From Paraburkholderia susongensis (GTDB lineage: Bacteria; Pseudomonadota; Gammaproteobacteria; Burkholderiales; Burkholderiaceae): a stretch of DNA of 64,000 bases. The notes below the pieces were generated by a model. It was not told where the DNA came from. It made no database searches and saw only the letters and a list, made by a program, of their open reading frames with translations. A program made the translations under genes and the position numbers. Positions 51,472-60,803 of the stretch are shown here, in pieces (position 1 is the stretch's first letter; each line of letters begins with the position of its first letter). The stretch covers positions 62,001-126,000 of the forward strand of contig NZ_FXAT01000012.1 of the NCBI RefSeq assembly GCF_900177725.1. Reading direction: 5' to 3'.

Positions 51472-52149
51472 ATGTCCAAGCATATTTACGTTATCAATCC
51501 CAATTCGCTGATTGCTGTGACCGCGGCAATCGATCAGGCTCTGGCGCCGCTGCGCTTTGCCGACGGTCCGCAGATTCATTGCGTAACGTTGGCCGACGGC
51601 CCTGCCGGCATTCAGACGCAGCGCGACGTCGATGCCGTGGTCACGCCACTGTGCACGCAGATCGCGCGCAGCGAGCGCGATGCCGAAGAGCGCGGCGGCA
51701 CGGCGGCCGCTTTCGTGATCGCCTGCTTCAGCGACCCCGGGCTGTATTCGGCCCGTGAGAGCACCGACCGGCCGGTGCTGGGTATCGCCGAGTGTGGTGT
51801 GCTGACGGCCATGACGCTGGGCCAGAAGTTCGGCGTGGTTTCGATTCTGCAGGCCTCGATCGGCCGCCACTGGCGCTACTTTGCGTCGATGGGCGTGACG
51901 GGCCGGCTGGCCGGCGATATCGCCATCGGCCTGAGCGTGGCCGAACTGGCAGATCAGCAACGTACGTTTGCGCGCCTATGCGCGGTAGGCGAGGAATTGC
52001 GCGATAGGCAAGGCGCTGACGTGCTGGTGCTGGGCTGCGCCGGGATGGCGGCTTACCGGGCCGCGCTGGCCGAGCACCTGGGCATGCCGGTGGTCGATCC
52101 CACCCAGGCGGCGGTGGCCATGGCGATGGGGCAAGCGGCACTACGTTAG
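51472..52149 (+). CDS. Asp/Glu/hydantoin racemase family protein
   Basis: 225 residues starting HIYVINPNSLIAVTAAIDQA. The two catalytic cysteines of cofactor-independent racemases fit IACFSDPG and VLGCAGMA. In hydantoin clusters such enzymes interconvert the 5-substituted hydantoin enantiomers so that both can be hydrolysed. It is 59 bases downstream of the transporter. Allantoin racemase is the closest alternative. Confidence 0.88.
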   Translation: MSKHIYVINPNSLIAVTAAIDQALAPLRFADGPQIHCVTLADGPAGIQTQRDVDAVVTPLCTQIARSERDAEERGGTAAAFVIACFSDPGLYSARESTDRPVLGIAECGVLTAMTLGQKFGVVSILQASIGRHWRYFASMGVTGRLAGDIAIGLSVAELADQQRTFARLCAVGEELRDRQGADVLVLGCAGMAAYRAALAEHLGMPVVDPTQAAVAMAMGQAALR

Positions 52150-52360
52150 ACGCACACGGCGGGCCATTCGCCGAGTTTCACCTGCCGCATGCGGCCATCG
52201 ACCGGCGACTTGTAACGATACGTCCACGACTTGCGGCTCGTCTAAACCTGGAGACGTAGTCCCGGAAATCCATCGAACGTCATGGGCTCGCCGCCCGGCA
52301 GCTCGGCCACGACACGTGCATCAAAGCGCCTTCTTCCCTCGGCATAGGTCTTTCCGAGAG
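52146..52360 (-). pseudogene. Phage-type tyrosine integrase relic (arm-binding domain)
   Basis: The minus strand reads FDARVVAELPGGEPMTFDGF and PGLRLQV, then an in-frame TAG (52242-52244), then SRKSWTYRYKSPVDGRMRQV and KLGEWPAV. This is the DUF4102/arm-DNA-binding domain of P4-type integrases, without the catalytic domain. It directly abuts the racemase stop and lies 190 bases from ribA. It indicates past integration near here. Confidence 0.65.
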
Positions 52361-52552
52361 AAGAAGGCACGGCGTAGGTTTTCGGCACGACGCGAGAAAA
52401 ACCTACGCTGAGTCGGCAAGTTCAGGTAAGCGAAGACAAACGTGGATCTGTTGGGCCAGGCAACGAAGGGTGCAATATTTTTCTTAAAATTCAGTAGTTT
52501 TCCGCCGTTCCCAGCCTTCCTTGCACGACTCCATACAAGTCCGGAATTTCGA

Positions 52553-53227
52553 CTACTCGTTCTCTTCGAAGTAATGCCCGAACTTGACCTGCTTCGTGCG
52601 GATATAACGCTCGTTTTCCTCGCGCATCGGAATGGCGAGCGCGACGCGCTCGCACACGGGAATACCGTGCTTCGACAGCGTGTCAAACTTCTCCGGGTTG
52701 TTGCTCATGAGCCGCACCGAGGTGACCTTGAGCGTGCGTAGAATGCCCGCGGCCGAATCGTATTCGCGCGAATCGTCGGGCAGGCCGAGGTCGAGATTGG
52801 CCTCGACGGTGTCACGTCCCTGCTCCTGCAGCGCATACGCGCGAATCTTGTTCGACAGGCCGATGCCGCGTCCTTCGTGCCCGCGCAGATACAGCAGTAC
52901 GCCACAGCCTTCGGCCGCGATATAGCGCAGCGCGAGGTCCAGTTGCTCGCCGCAGTCGCAGCGATAGGAGCCGAGCACGTCGCCGGTGAGGCATTCCGAA
53001 TGCAGGCGCGTCAGCACGGACGACTTGCCAGCGACATCGCCCATCACGAGCGCGAGATGTTCGGCGCCGCTTTCGACCACGCGAAACACATGGGAAGTGA
53101 ACGTGCCGTAGCGCGTGGGAAGCGTGGCGGTGGCGTCGAGAACGACGCATTCGCCGGTGATGGCGCCGTCCGCTGCGGGCGATGGATCGTGAGACGTGAG
53201 CATGGCGTTGAACAGTGGTGCTGACAT
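52553..53227 (-). CDS. ribA: GTP cyclohydrolase II
   Basis: 224 residues, catalysing the first step of riboflavin synthesis from GTP. The zinc cysteines are in SECLTGDVLGSYRCDCGEQL, the catalytic/GTP region in RGHEGRGIGLSNKIRAY, and the pyrophosphate-related SNNPEKFDTL follows. Length and order match stand-alone RibA without RibB. The start at 53227 has an extended N-terminus of about 25 residues; a later ATG (MLTSHD) is possible. No FMN riboswitch is visible upstream. Confidence 0.94.
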   Translation of the reverse strand: MSAPLFNAMLTSHDPSPAADGAITGECVVLDATATLPTRYGTFTSHVFRVVESGAEHLALVMGDVAGKSSVLTRLHSECLTGDVLGSYRCDCGEQLDLALRYIAAEGCGVLLYLRGHEGRGIGLSNKIRAYALQEQGRDTVEANLDLGLPDDSREYDSAAGILRTLKVTSVRLMSNNPEKFDTLSKHGIPVCERVALAIPMREENERYIRTKQVKFGHYFEENE

Positions 53228-53590
53228 GAACCCGGGCGAGCCGGGGATAAGGTGTGGACTGCGAGTTTACCGCTAATCCACACGCCGCACGCGGATGCCC
53301 CTTCACGACAGCGAAAAGCGGCGCGAAGCGGGGGCACCAGCAGTGACCGAAGGTGACGAACGATGGTAAGCGGTGACGAGCAGCGACGAGGAGTGACAAG
53401 CAGCGGCACGCAGCCAGGACACACAGAAAAGCGCACACCCGCGCGGCCACGCCGATGCGGCGCGCATCGCGCGGCCCGTCACGCGTATTCCCGGTGTACC
53501 GCGGGCACACGTCGCGCCTATACTGCAATGGCCTGTCCCTCACGACAGCACGCCGCGTCGGCGTGCTGCATTGCGAAACGGAGCCGCTCC
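53228..53590. other. Gene-free stretch between ribA and the CBS gene
   Basis: It contains imperfect repeats of GTGACGA-like units at about 53340-53395 and no protein-like frame. Both divergent promoters should lie here. Confidence 0.45.
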
Positions 53591-54034
53591 ATGACAAGCG
53601 TTGCCCAGCTTCTTAAAACGAAACCGAACAACACTGGCGTCTACACGATCGGCGCCGACGATTCTGTCTACGAGGCGATCCGGCTGATGGCCGAAAAAGG
53701 CATCGGCGCGCTGGTGGTGACGGACGGCGACAGCATCGCCGGAATCGTCACGGAGCGCGACTATGCACGCAAGGTGGTGCTGATGGATCGCTCGTCGAAG
53801 GCAACGCCGGTGCGCGACATCATGAGCAAGGCCGTGCGCTTCGTTCGTCCCAGCCAGACGACCGACGAGTGCATGGCCCTGATGACCGAACGGCGCATGC
53901 GTCACCTGCCGGTCATCGAGAACGACCGCCTCGTCGGCATGGTGTCGATCGGGGACCTCGTGAAGAACATCATCGCGGAACAGCAGTTCACCATTCAGCA
54001 ACTCGAGTTCTATATTCACGGCGAACGGCCCTGA
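53591..54034 (+). CDS. CBS-pair domain protein
   Basis: 147 residues consisting of two CBS domains: SVYEAIRLMAEKGIGALVVT then GIVTERDYARKVVL, and ECMALMTERRMRHLPVIEND then LVGMVSIGDLVK. Such stand-alone proteins bind adenine nucleotides and act as energy sensors or inosine-monophosphate-dehydrogenase-like modules. An ATG at 53591 follows GGAGC weakly. Divergent from ribA. Target unknown. Confidence 0.9.
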   Translation: MTSVAQLLKTKPNNTGVYTIGADDSVYEAIRLMAEKGIGALVVTDGDSIAGIVTERDYARKVVLMDRSSKATPVRDIMSKAVRFVRPSQTTDECMALMTERRMRHLPVIENDRLVGMVSIGDLVKNIIAEQQFTIQQLEFYIHGERP

Positions 54035-54479
54035 GCGAGGTGCGCGGCCGTCATTCGTCGGCTGTGTGCGCGCTTCGCTGAATGCACGGGCCGCGCAGGC
54101 GAACGCCCAAGCGGACGCAAAAAAAGCCCAAACCTCGAAAAGCTTGGGCGAAGCTACCTTGCGGCAGCGGAGGTTCCTTCAGACCGGAACACAACGCGCG
54201 CACGAACGACACGCCGGGTAGCACACGTGCGTCGCGCTGGAATGGAACACTTCGTGGTGGAACACCTGTGCGCCGGAGCTTCTGGCGCACAGGTTGCCGT
54301 GCTGCGTTCACGGATTGCCTCGCCGACGGATCAGACCGCCGCTTCGAGCCCGACCTGTGGCGGCAAGGCTCGAAGCGCAAAGCTCAAACTATTCGTGTCT
54401 GCCTCAATCGAGGCCGGGCCATGAAGGCAAACCGTATCGGCCTGCCTGCGCACAGCAAGCGCGACCGCCACACAGGCAA
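54035..54479. other. Long 3' region between CBS and DUF4148 genes
   Basis: No convincing gene. It holds the minus-strand terminator at 54119-54149. A small RNA or a 330-base 3' untranslated region of the DUF4148 mRNA is possible. Confidence 0.45.
54119..54149 (-). terminator. Rho-independent terminator, minus strand
   Basis: GCCCAA (54126-54131) pairs with TTGGGC (54144-54149). Read leftward the hairpin is followed by seven T (54125-54119). It lies 330 bases beyond the DUF4148 stop. Confidence 0.7.
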
Positions 54480-54827
54480 TCAGTTGCCGAAGTAAATGCT
54501 GTGCGCGCCGCTCGTCGGCTGGACCACGCCGCCCGACTGCGACGAGCCGTTCATCGGCGCGCCATAACCGCTCGTGTCGGCGGTCGGCTGGACCTGCGTC
54601 TGCGCGAGGGCCGGATTCTGCGCTTGCACGCGCTGTTCAGCGGCCTGCACGTCGGCCGGATAGTTCGGGTCGTTCGACGTAGACGGGTTATAGCCCGCAT
54701 GTTCAAGCTGGATCAGTTCGCTGCGAACTTGCGCGCGGGTGACTGGCTGGTCGCTCGATTGAGCGAACGAAACGGCCGGTACGGCGAGAACGGCTGCAAT
54801 GGCTACTGCCTTGAAGAGCGATTTCAT
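54480..54827 (-). CDS. DUF4148 exported protein
   Basis: 115 residues: a signal peptide (KSLFKAVAIAAVLAVPAVSF then AQS) and the DUF4148 segment VTRAQVRSELIQLEHAGYNP, followed by a low-complexity tail rich in Gln, Ser and Gly. The family is common in Burkholderia relatives and is thought to be periplasmic or surface located. Function unknown. AGGTAAG lies upstream of the ATG at 54827. Confidence 0.9.
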   Translation of the reverse strand: MKSLFKAVAIAAVLAVPAVSFAQSSDQPVTRAQVRSELIQLEHAGYNPSTSNDPNYPADVQAAEQRVQAQNPALAQTQVQPTADTSGYGAPMNGSSQSGGVVQPTSGAHSIYFGN

Positions 54828-55159
54828 GATGACTTACCTCCAATCTGGTTTTACCTGCATCGCTCGCCACGCGGTTGTGTGTCGTGGAGCGATTGGTTTC
54901 AGTCTAGTCACCGCTTCTTCAAGGGAAAACCCTTAATTTCGAGATTAATAATTGTTCACTTCGCAATAATGATTGGGAATTTATCGCCTTTTATCTATCG
55001 AGCATGAACTTTGCAGTAATAATTGTCGGGATCGTAACCTTTGCGTCTGATGTTTCCGAAATACGTCTGATCTGAGGAAGTTCTGCCATGACACGCGGTC
55101 CGAACGGCGGGATTCAGCGGTCGCGCCGGCAGGTATTTCACGCCCCCTTCCGCCCCCTG
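54828..55159. other. AT-rich spacer
   Basis: Low-GC sequence around 54900-55070 with many A/T runs, containing the DUF4148 promoter. No gene recognised. Confidence 0.45.
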
Positions 55160-55789
55160 TCACGCCCCCGAATGCGGAATCAGCAGCAGCTTGCGCGGCC
55201 CGCTCACGAACGCACTGCCTGGCTCGAAAAAACGCAGCGGCCGATGCATCTCGCGCGATAGGCCAATGCGCGTCGTCACGCCGATTGGCGCTTCGCCCGC
55301 CTCGATCATGCCGATCCACAGGCCTCGCCCCGCGCAGAGATCGCAGCCGTCGAACGACTGGCCGATGCCGAATGCCGTCGTCAGCCGGCCGGGTCCGCGC
55401 GCGAGATCGCGCAGCGGCACACCGGGGCGGCGCGCTTCCATCAGCGTGAGCCCTTCGAGTGGCTCGACCGCGCGCAGCAGGATGCCGGCGCCGACCTCTT
55501 CCGCTTCGGCGGACATGTTGAGCATGTAGGACACGCCGTAAGTCAGCCTCACATAGGCGTGGCCGCGCGCGAGAAACATCGAGCCGTTGTACGAGCGGCG
55601 GCCGATAAACGCATGGCTCGTCGAATCGCCGACCGGGTAGGCCTCGGTCTCGACGATGCGTCCGCTCATGCGTCCCTCGGGCAGCTCGTGCACGAGGTAT
55701 TTGCCGACCATGAAACGCGCCAGCTCGACCGTGTCGACAGGCAGATCGCCGCGGCGCAGTGGCCGGATGGGGAGAAGCTCGTTTCGCAT
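55160..55789 (-). CDS. DNA-3-methyladenine glycosylase (AAG/MPG type)
   Basis: 209 residues. Conserved features of the alkyladenine glycosylase fold are GRIVETEAYPVGDSTSHA (catalytic Glu), the intercalating-tyrosine region RLTYGVSYMLNMSAE, GAGILLRAVEPLEG and the Arg/Gly-rich ARGPGRLTTAFGI. It removes alkylated purines from DNA. The start at 55789 is chosen because the family begins just before the LARFMVGKYL segment. Confidence 0.92.
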   Translation of the reverse strand: MRNELLPIRPLRRGDLPVDTVELARFMVGKYLVHELPEGRMSGRIVETEAYPVGDSTSHAFIGRRSYNGSMFLARGHAYVRLTYGVSYMLNMSAEAEEVGAGILLRAVEPLEGLTLMEARRPGVPLRDLARGPGRLTTAFGIGQSFDGCDLCAGRGLWIGMIEAGEAPIGVTTRIGLSREMHRPLRFFEPGSAFVSGPRKLLLIPHSGA

Positions 55790-56338
55790 GCGTTCGGCCT
55801 TCCTGATACGTATCGCGTGGGCCTTGAAGCATGAGCAAAAACCGGCCGAAGGTCCAGCGCAAGGCGTGGCAAAAGAAGCCGCAAAGGGGCCCTTCCCGGT
55901 GAAACGGCAGAGGCACCGAGCTACCGACAAGCGACAAGCGACAACCGAGTAATCGACTACCGGCTACTGGCAACCAACATCGGCGCGGCAAAGCCGCAAC
56001 AAAGCCCACAGATCACGCGTACCGCCCGCTAACCGCAGCGCATGGACACACCAATCGCACGCCATCGCTTCGTCCTGGCGCGTCTGTTCGTTGTGCCAAA
56101 ACCTCACTTTCGCGCCGCTTCAGAGTCGACATGGAACTAATTGTTGTATTGTGTGCTCTGGCTGCCACCCAGCCTTTGCAGCCCGCGCGCCGCGCGATTT
56201 CCGGCAGCGGCATCCCGGCTGGGAGCGGTTGCGCGGCTGCCGTATCCGTGCCATTCAGATTGAATCTCGCTGTACCCGCTGGTGTAACCATGGTCCCCGC
56301 CAGGGACCGACGTAACTACGACAACAGGAGAACGTTGA
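55790..56338. other. Gene-free stretch upstream of the BON gene
   Basis: No frame looks like a protein. It has short tandem-like CGACAAG units near 55930 and an AT-rich patch at about 56140 (CTAATTGTTGTATTG) that could be a promoter for the BON gene. Confidence 0.4.
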
Positions 56339-56698
56339 ATGAAAGCATTTCCGGCAATCAAGGTGATCGGCGGCGCACTGATCGTGCTCGCCTCCCTCAA
56401 CGCATACGCGCAAAGCAGCGACGCAGCCGCCACGGCAGCGCCCGCCGCAACGGCGCCGACCACCAAGCAGGTTCGCGCGGCCAACCGCGCGCTGCAGCGC
56501 AAGGTCCGCGGCACGCTCGCGAAGACCAAAGGCCTGTCCGTTGCGAACATCACCGTGCGCGCGCGCGATGGCGCTGTCACGCTGGCCGGTTCGGTGCCCG
56601 AGGCGTCGCAGATCGAGCTTGCGACGACAGCCGCGCAAGGCGTGGCCGGCGTGACGTCGGTGCGCAACGCGCTGACGATCCGCGCACTCGGCCAGTAA
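56339..56698 (+). CDS. BON-domain exported protein
   Basis: 119 residues with a signal peptide (IKVIGGALIVLASLNAYA) and one BON domain (residues about 50-117): KVRGTLAKTKGLSVANITVR and DGAVTLAGSVPEASQIELAT. BON proteins are periplasmic, often attached to phospholipid membranes during osmotic stress. AGGAGAACG precedes the ATG. Confidence 0.9.
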   Translation: MKAFPAIKVIGGALIVLASLNAYAQSSDAAATAAPAATAPTTKQVRAANRALQRKVRGTLAKTKGLSVANITVRARDGAVTLAGSVPEASQIELATTAAQGVAGVTSVRNALTIRALGQ

Positions 56699-57201
56699 GT
56701 TGGCCAGTCAGCCGGCCAGTAGGCACGTGATCCCGCAATAGAAAAAACGCTGGCGCCGATGTCCAGACAAACGGCATCGACGCCAGCTTGCCGTTCAGCC
56801 CGGCTCGACACGCAATCCGGCTCGTCTGTCCGAGCTGCTCATTCGCCCCGTTTCCACTTCGGCGACGCGCTCCCGCGGCACGGCCGCCGTGATTCCCCTG
56901 TGTCCCCGGAACCGCCATACTTTCAGCGCAAGGCGCGCACGATAGCGTGCAACCGGTCCCGCCACGGCACAATGACTTCCTGCCGGACGACACATCGGGC
57001 ACATCGCGCTCGCGGCTTCGCAGCGTCCGTCACGCCAGTGCGTTCGCCGCGCTTGCAACGCTCCACCTCAAGTTCAGCTATCCCTTATAATTTAATGGCT
57101 TAGAGCATTCTATTGAGACATCGCTCCAACTCCGCGCCCGCAGCGAAAAACAGCCGTCACCGCTTCACCCAGCCATCCACCCGCGTTAAAAGGAAGCCCG
57201 A
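56699..57201. other. Intergenic region with a minus-strand terminator
   Basis: Contains the terminator at 56742-56787 and, near the right end, an AT-rich patch with TATAAT at 57086-57091 that may serve the antiporter gene. No convincing protein, but a minus-strand transcript ending at the terminator is implied. Confidence 0.45.
56742..56787 (-). terminator. Rho-independent terminator, minus strand, without obvious gene
   Basis: GCTGGCG (56749-56755) pairs with CGCCAGC (56781-56787), with an inner GATG/CATC extension. Read leftward it ends in six T (56747-56742). The 400 bases upstream on that strand have no recognised protein. Confidence 0.65.
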
Positions 57202-58284
57202 ATGACCTCGCCCACGACCGTTTTGCCGCGCTGGACCCTCGTCGTGCCATTCGTCGGCTGGATCGTGCTCGGCGCGGCCCATGCGATTCCCGGCAACGCA
57301 CTGATGCTCTCGCTGGTCGGCGTGTCGCTGTGCGCGGCGGTTTTCGCCGCCGTGCACCACGCGGAAGTGGTCGCGCATCGCGTCGGCGAGCCGTTCGGCA
57401 CGCTCGTGCTCGCGGTCGCCGTCACCGTGATCGAGGTGGCGCTGATCGTCTCGGTGATGCTGACGTCCGGCCCCGAAAAAGCCGGTCTCGCGCGCGACAC
57501 GGTGTTCGCGGCCGTGATGATCGTCTGTAACGGGATCGTCGGGCTGTGCCTGCTGGTGGGCGGCATCCGCCATCTCGAACAGGACTTCCAGAGCCGCGGC
57601 GCGGCAGCCGCGCTTGCGGTGCTCGCGTCGCTGTCGGTGCTGACGCTCGTCATGCCGAACTTCACGACCACGAGCGCCGGCCCGATTCTCTCGTCTTCGC
57701 AGCTGGCGTTTGCGGGCGCTTCGTCGCTCGTGCTGTATGGCGTGTTCGTGTTCGTGCAAACCGTGCGCCACCGCGATTACTTCCTCGCCGACGTACCCGA
57801 CGAAGACGTTCACGCCGAGCCGCCGAGCGCCCGCCTCGCCGGAATCAGCGCCGTGCTGCTGCTCGTGAGCCTCGTCGCCGTGGTGCTGCTCGCGAAGGTG
57901 CTCTCGCCGGTCGTCGAGACCGCGGTGCTCAACGCGGGTGCGCCGCCGGCGGTGGTCGGCATCGTGATTGCGTCGCTGGTGCTGTTGCCCGAGGGGCTCG
58001 CCGCCTTGCGCGCGGCGCGCGGCGACCGCCTGCAAACCAGCCTGAACCTTGCGCTCGGCTCGGCGCTCGCGAGTATCGGCCTGACCATTCCGACCGTCGC
58101 GGGCGTGTTCCTGTATATCGGCCAGCCTATCGTGCTCGGCATCAACGGCAAGGAAATGGTGCTGCTCGCGCTCACGCTCGTGGTCGGCACGCTGACGCTC
58201 AGCACGGGACGCACGACGATCCTGCAAGGGGCCGTGCATCTGTCGCTGTTCGCCGCGTATCTGTTTCTGTCGTTTGCACCGTGA
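57202..58284 (+). CDS. Calcium/proton antiporter (ChaA-like)
   Basis: 360 residues and eleven or so hydrophobic helices in two CaCA repeats. The acidic alpha-repeat motifs are VAHRVGEPFGTLVLAVAVTV and IEVALIVSVM in the first half, and LLPEGLAALRAARGDRLQTS then LNLALGSALASIGLTI in the second. It exports calcium or sodium against protons. AAAGGAAG precedes the ATG. Confidence 0.9.
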   Translation: MTSPTTVLPRWTLVVPFVGWIVLGAAHAIPGNALMLSLVGVSLCAAVFAAVHHAEVVAHRVGEPFGTLVLAVAVTVIEVALIVSVMLTSGPEKAGLARDTVFAAVMIVCNGIVGLCLLVGGIRHLEQDFQSRGAAAALAVLASLSVLTLVMPNFTTTSAGPILSSSQLAFAGASSLVLYGVFVFVQTVRHRDYFLADVPDEDVHAEPPSARLAGISAVLLLVSLVAVVLLAKVLSPVVETAVLNAGAPPAVVGIVIASLVLLPEGLAALRAARGDRLQTSLNLALGSALASIGLTIPTVAGVFLYIGQPIVLGINGKEMVLLALTLVVGTLTLSTGRTTILQGAVHLSLFAAYLFLSFAP

Positions 58285-58315
58285 CGGGCTTCAGGTGAAC
58301 CACGCGCGTCCCGCC

Positions 58316-59212
58316 TCACTCTTCCCAATGCTCGACGATCCAGTCGCGAAAGAGGTTCAGCTTCTGCTGTTGCGCGACTGAATCCGGATAGACGAAGTAA
58401 TAGCGCCAGCCGGTTTTCAGCACGGTGTCGAACGGCCGCACGAGACGCCGTGCCGCCACGTCCTCGTCGATCAGCGCGAGATCGCTGATCGCCACGCCGA
58501 AGCCCTGCGCGGCGGCGTTGGTCGCCATGTCGAGCGTGTCGAAGCTCGGGCCGAGTTCGGCGTCGATCTCACCCGCGGCCGCCTCCACCTCCGCTACCCT
58601 GGCGAGCCACATCTTCCAGTCGCGGTGATCGCGCGTCGGATGCAGCAGCGTGTGGCGCGCGAGATCCGCCACCTGCGCGAGCGGCTTGTCCTTGAGCAGC
58701 TCGGGCGTGCAGACCGGCGTCAGCCGCTCCTCGAACAGCGACACCGCCTGCACGTCCGCGCCCGGCGATGGGCCGTAGACGATCGCCGCGTCGAACGGCT
58801 CGCTCTGGAAATCGACGTCGTGCTGCCAGGTCGTGGTGATCTGCACATGCAGATCGGGGTACTCGGACTGGAAGCGCATGATCTTCGGCAGCATCCAGCG
58901 CATCACGCAGGTCGGCACCTTCAGCGCGAGATCGGTGCGCTGCCTGGTCAGCCGCAGCGACATCTCCTCGATGCGCGCGAAGCTCTCCTTGACGGCCGGC
59001 AGCAGCATCTCGCCTTCGGCGGTCAGCGTGAGCCCCTTCGCGTGACGCTTGAAGAGCGGGAACTTGTAGTAGTCCTCGAGCGCGATGATCTGCCGGCTGA
59101 CCGCGCCTTGCGTGAGGCACAGATGGTCGGCGGCGCGCGTAAAGCTGCGATGGCGCGCGACGGTTTCGAAAATCTGCAGCGCGTTGAGCGGCGGGAGGCG
59201 TCGCATCGGCAT
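58316..59212 (-). CDS. LysR-type regulator, GcvA-like
   Basis: 298 residues. It begins RRLPPLNALQIFETVARHRS, the typical start of GcvA-type LysR proteins, and continues FTRAADHLCLTQGAVSRQII. The effector domain ends with a WRYYFVYPDS segment. It is divergent from the ABC transporter operon with a 490-base gap and may control it. Confidence 0.88.
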   Translation of the reverse strand: MPMRRLPPLNALQIFETVARHRSFTRAADHLCLTQGAVSRQIIALEDYYKFPLFKRHAKGLTLTAEGEMLLPAVKESFARIEEMSLRLTRQRTDLALKVPTCVMRWMLPKIMRFQSEYPDLHVQITTTWQHDVDFQSEPFDAAIVYGPSPGADVQAVSLFEERLTPVCTPELLKDKPLAQVADLARHTLLHPTRDHRDWKMWLARVAEVEAAAGEIDAELGPSFDTLDMATNAAAQGFGVAISDLALIDEDVAARRLVRPFDTVLKTGWRYYFVYPDSVAQQQKLNLFRDWIVEHWEE

Positions 59213-59703
59213 ATCCGGGATCAGAAAAAGTCATTGCACGGACGTGGCGGCGCCCATCGCCGCCCTGCCCGTCAAGCCAACAGCATACGCGATCGGCCGT
59301 GTCCGCACGAGCCCGTTCGCGGGCAAACCCGTATGCATTCGGCTCATGGCGAGCACGAAAACAGGCTGCCCCGGCCGTGCTGCACCGCCGTGGTGCGGCA
59401 ATCGCGCGGCCGCCGCACCAGAACCGAGCTTTCCTCATACCTCGCGGCAAGCCGCATCCACGGGCGCAATATGGACGTTAACCCGCATACGCCATCGCCT
59501 GCGCCTTCCCGGCGATCCGCTCAGCCGCGCCGCGCCGTTTCCGCCAGCCTCGAGCCATGAGCCTACGTCATGCCATCCATGCGCATATTTCGATTGTTGC
59601 GGGATTTTGGCAAACCTACAGTGCATCCACGCGCGGTATAGGGATATCCGGCAGCGGTCACGGCGAAACATGGGCAACGGGCGTTCAACACAGGGAGACC
59701 GCC
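59213..59703. other. Divergent spacer between LysR and ABC operon
   Basis: No protein-like frame. It should contain both promoters; the part at 59570-59650 is AT-richer. No clear dyad stood out. Confidence 0.4.
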
Positions 59704-60798
59704 ATGCAGCAGATCAAACGGGGTAGAAGGCAGGCCATCAAGACGATCGGTACGGCGCTCGCGGCATCCGCGCTGCCGATGCCGTTCCTCAATCTGCGCG
59801 CGCAGGAGCACAACTTCAGCGGCAAGACGCTGCGCATCCTGACGTGGTCCGACGATACCGGCACGGCCGCGCTGCGCAACATCGCCGCGACCTTCACCGC
59901 GAAGACTGGCGCCAAAGTGATCGCCGATCGCGCCGACGGCACCTCCGGCATGGTCGCCAAGCTCAAGGCCGCGGGCGATCGTCCCACCTACGACGTCATC
60001 ACACTCGCTGGTGTCGGCGCATCTGGCCTCGCCGACGCGGGCCTGCTGATGAAGCCGGACCTCGACCGCCTGCCGAATCTCAAGGACGTCGCGCCGCAAT
60101 ACCGCACGGGCGCGAACGGCTTCGGCATCGGCTATCTGCTGTGGTCGGACGGGCTGATCTACAACACCGCGACGGTCAAGACCGCGCCTGCGTCGTACGA
60201 AGCGCTGTGGGACCCGAAGTACACCGGCCGCGTGTTCCTGCCGCCGCCCGAATGGGCCGAAGCGGTCGACCTCGCGATCATCGCCGCGAAGATGAGCGGC
60301 GGCTCGCAGCAGAACATCGAGCCCGGCTTCAAGAAGCTCGCGCAACTGAAAGACCACGTGATGACGCTCGGCGAGAATCCGAACCAGGTGGCCGATCTGT
60401 TCCGCACCGGCTCGCTCGATATCGGCGGCATTTACTCGCCGGCGTTCTTCCCGGAGCAGATCCGCAAGCCCGAGTACAAGATGGGCGTGACCTACGGCAT
60501 GAAGGAAGGCTTCGCCACGCAACTGATGTTCACGGTGATCCCGAAAGCGCATCCCGGCGACGCCGACCTGATCCACGCGTTCATCAATCATTCGCTCGAC
60601 GCGGGCGTGCAAGGCCGCATGGCCGCCGACGTGCTGAACGGCCCGGTCAATTCGAAAGCGGTGATTCCGGCCGAAAGCCGCGCGTTCGTGCCGAGCCCGC
60701 AGCAGATCGCCGAGAAAGCCGTGCTGCATGACGACAAGGCGCTCGCCGCCGTGCAGCCGGCGTGGATCAAGCGCTACACCGAAATCTTCTCGGCGTGA
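59704..60798 (+). CDS. ABC transporter periplasmic binding protein, polyamine-type
   Basis: 364 residues. The N-terminus has an Arg-rich, Tat-like signal (KRGRRQAIKTIGTALAASAL). The mature part is an extracellular solute-binding protein of the PotD/PotF type: LRILTWSDDTGTAALRNIAA, YDVITLAGVGASGLADAGLL, YNTATVKTAPASYEALWDPK. GGGAG lies seven bases before the ATG. It is followed immediately by two permease genes and an ATPase gene. Substrate could be a polyamine, a compatible solute or an amino acid derivative. Confidence 0.88.
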   Translation: MQQIKRGRRQAIKTIGTALAASALPMPFLNLRAQEHNFSGKTLRILTWSDDTGTAALRNIAATFTAKTGAKVIADRADGTSGMVAKLKAAGDRPTYDVITLAGVGASGLADAGLLMKPDLDRLPNLKDVAPQYRTGANGFGIGYLLWSDGLIYNTATVKTAPASYEALWDPKYTGRVFLPPPEWAEAVDLAIIAAKMSGGSQQNIEPGFKKLAQLKDHVMTLGENPNQVADLFRTGSLDIGGIYSPAFFPEQIRKPEYKMGVTYGMKEGFATQLMFTVIPKAHPGDADLIHAFINHSLDAGVQGRMAADVLNGPVNSKAVIPAESRAFVPSPQQIAEKAVLHDDKALAAVQPAWIKRYTEIFSA

Positions 60799-60803
60799 CG
60801 CCC

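Noticed and set aside
53340..53400. Possible short repeat array of GTGACGA-like units
   Set aside because: Units are irregular in length and sequence, with no spacer pattern. Not a CRISPR array; probably low-complexity intergenic sequence.
52228..53590. FMN riboswitch or rib operon control around ribA
   Set aside because: No conserved RFN-type helices were seen on either side, and ribA stands alone.
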